This document shows, one piece after another, positions 6,080 to 6,617 of a DNA stretch of 6,617 nucleotides. Made by a program: the position numbers and the translations under genes. The DNA comes from Actinomycetota bacterium (GTDB lineage Bacteria > Actinomycetota > Actinomycetes > S36-B12 > UBA10799): contig DMNR01000150.1 in NCBI GenBank assembly GCA_003452655.1, positions 1 through 6,617 of the forward strand, given 5' to 3'. Position 1 is the first letter of the stretch; each line of letters opens with the position of its first letter. The notes beneath the pieces were generated by a model. The model was not told the DNA's origin. It made no database searches and saw nothing but the letters and a program-made list of their open reading frames with translations.

Positions 6080-6617
6080 CCTTCACCGTTGATCAGCTGA
6101 ACCGAATTCTTGGATTTTCGATGTCCGATGAGCAGTTGGCAGCCGTCACGGCTGACCTCGACATCCCGCTGCTGGTGGTGGCGGGTGCGGGATCGGGGAA
6201 GACGACGGTCATGGCCGCCCGGGTGTTATGGGCAGTCGGGACGCAGCAGTGTGCGCCAGATGAGATCGTCGGTCTGACATTCACTAAGAAGGCTGCCGGG
6301 GAGCTTGGCAGTCGGATCAGGCAGCTCTTGGAGAAACTCTTCGACGATTACCCACCTGTCGGGTTTGACGGTGAGCCTGGAAGTCCACTGGTTTCGACCT
6401 ACCACGCCTTTGCCCACCAATTTGTCGCAGAACACGGCCTGCGGATCGGGGTAGAACCGGGTGCGAGATTGTTGTCAGAGACGGAGTCATTGCAGGAGGC
6501 CTATCGAGTTGTAGTGAACACCGAATACCCGCTCACCGGAGTCGGACTCGCGCCCGTGAAGCTCGCTGAGGTAGTGGTCAAACTCGACCAGCAATTATCG
6601 GAGCACCTGGCGACGCC
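6076..6617 (+). CDS. adnB: AdnB-type helicase-nuclease subunit, N-terminal part (partial, runs off the right edge)
   Basis: The first 180 codons of a superfamily 1A helicase. A Q-motif glutamine lies at residue 20, Walker A AGAGSGKTT at 36-44 followed by VMAARVLW, motif Ia LTFTKKAAGEL at 67-77, and STYHAFA at 107-113. The run from Walker A into M-A-A-R-V-x-W and then G-L-T-F-T-x-K-A-A is typical of AdnB. In mycobacteria AdnB is the lead motor of AdnAB and carries its own RecB-like nuclease domain; here that domain and motifs II-VI lie beyond the window. The ATG overlaps the adnA stop in an ATGA junction, so the subunits are probably made in a coupled way from one mRNA. On these 180 residues alone UvrD or PcrA would be possible; the adnA neighbour makes AdnB much more likely. 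Confidence 0.9.
   Translation, partial: MTFTVDQLNRILGFSMSDEQLAAVTADLDIPLLVVAGAGSGKTTVMAARVLWAVGTQQCAPDEIVGLTFTKKAAGELGSRIRQLLEKLFDDYPPVGFDGEPGSPLVSTYHAFAHQFVAEHGLRIGVEPGARLLSETESLQEAYRVVVNTEYPLTGVGLAPVKLAEVVVKLDQQLSEHLAT

Noticed and set aside
6076..6617. Reading the last gene as uvrD or pcrA
   Set aside because: Possible from the visible motifs alone, but the ATGA overlap with adnA and the M-A-A-R-V-x-W sequence after Walker A fit AdnB better.
1..6617. CRISPR arrays, tRNA or rRNA genes, insertion sequences, riboswitches
   Set aside because: I found no spaced direct repeats, cloverleaf patterns, transposase motifs or terminal inverted repeats. Coding sequence fills nearly the whole window, with gaps of only 63 and 15 bases.

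Overview
The window comes from a fairly GC-rich bacterial chromosome, most likely an actinomycete outside Streptomyces. Three things point there. The adnA-adnB gene pair is characteristic of Actinomycetota. A MoeZ-type sulfurtransferase end lies close by, as near mycobacterial adnAB. The long membrane protein between them is built like flippase-like proteins common in high-GC Gram-positives. TTA leucine codons occur several times in the adn genes, so this is not a genome that strongly avoids TTA. I cannot name a genus.

Layout from left to right: (1) bases 1-94 (+) are the last 30 codons of a rhodanese-ended protein, probably MoeZ. (2) Bases 95-157 separate two convergent genes and hold one strong hairpin that can serve as a terminator for both. 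(3) Bases 158-2788 (-) encode an 876-residue membrane protein with an N-terminal transmembrane bundle, a kinase-like middle domain lacking key catalytic residues, and a C-terminal LPG_synthase_TM/UPF0104 flippase-like domain. (4) A very tight divergent junction follows: only 15 bases separate the two proposed start codons, so the control signals of each gene must lie partly inside the other. (5) Bases 2804-6079 (+) encode AdnA, a helicase-nuclease with a UvrD-type motor, a RecB-type nuclease and four cysteines placed to bind an iron-sulfur cluster. (6) From 6076 to the window edge (+) is the start of AdnB, joined to adnA by an ATGA stop/start overlap and a strong Shine-Dalgarno sequence.

AdnA and AdnB together form the AdnAB motor-nuclease, which resects DNA double-strand breaks in mycobacteria. 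The two other genes have no evident role in that process and look like ordinary chromosomal neighbours. I see no mobile element, CRISPR array, RNA gene or defence island. The least understood item is the membrane pseudokinase-flippase fusion.
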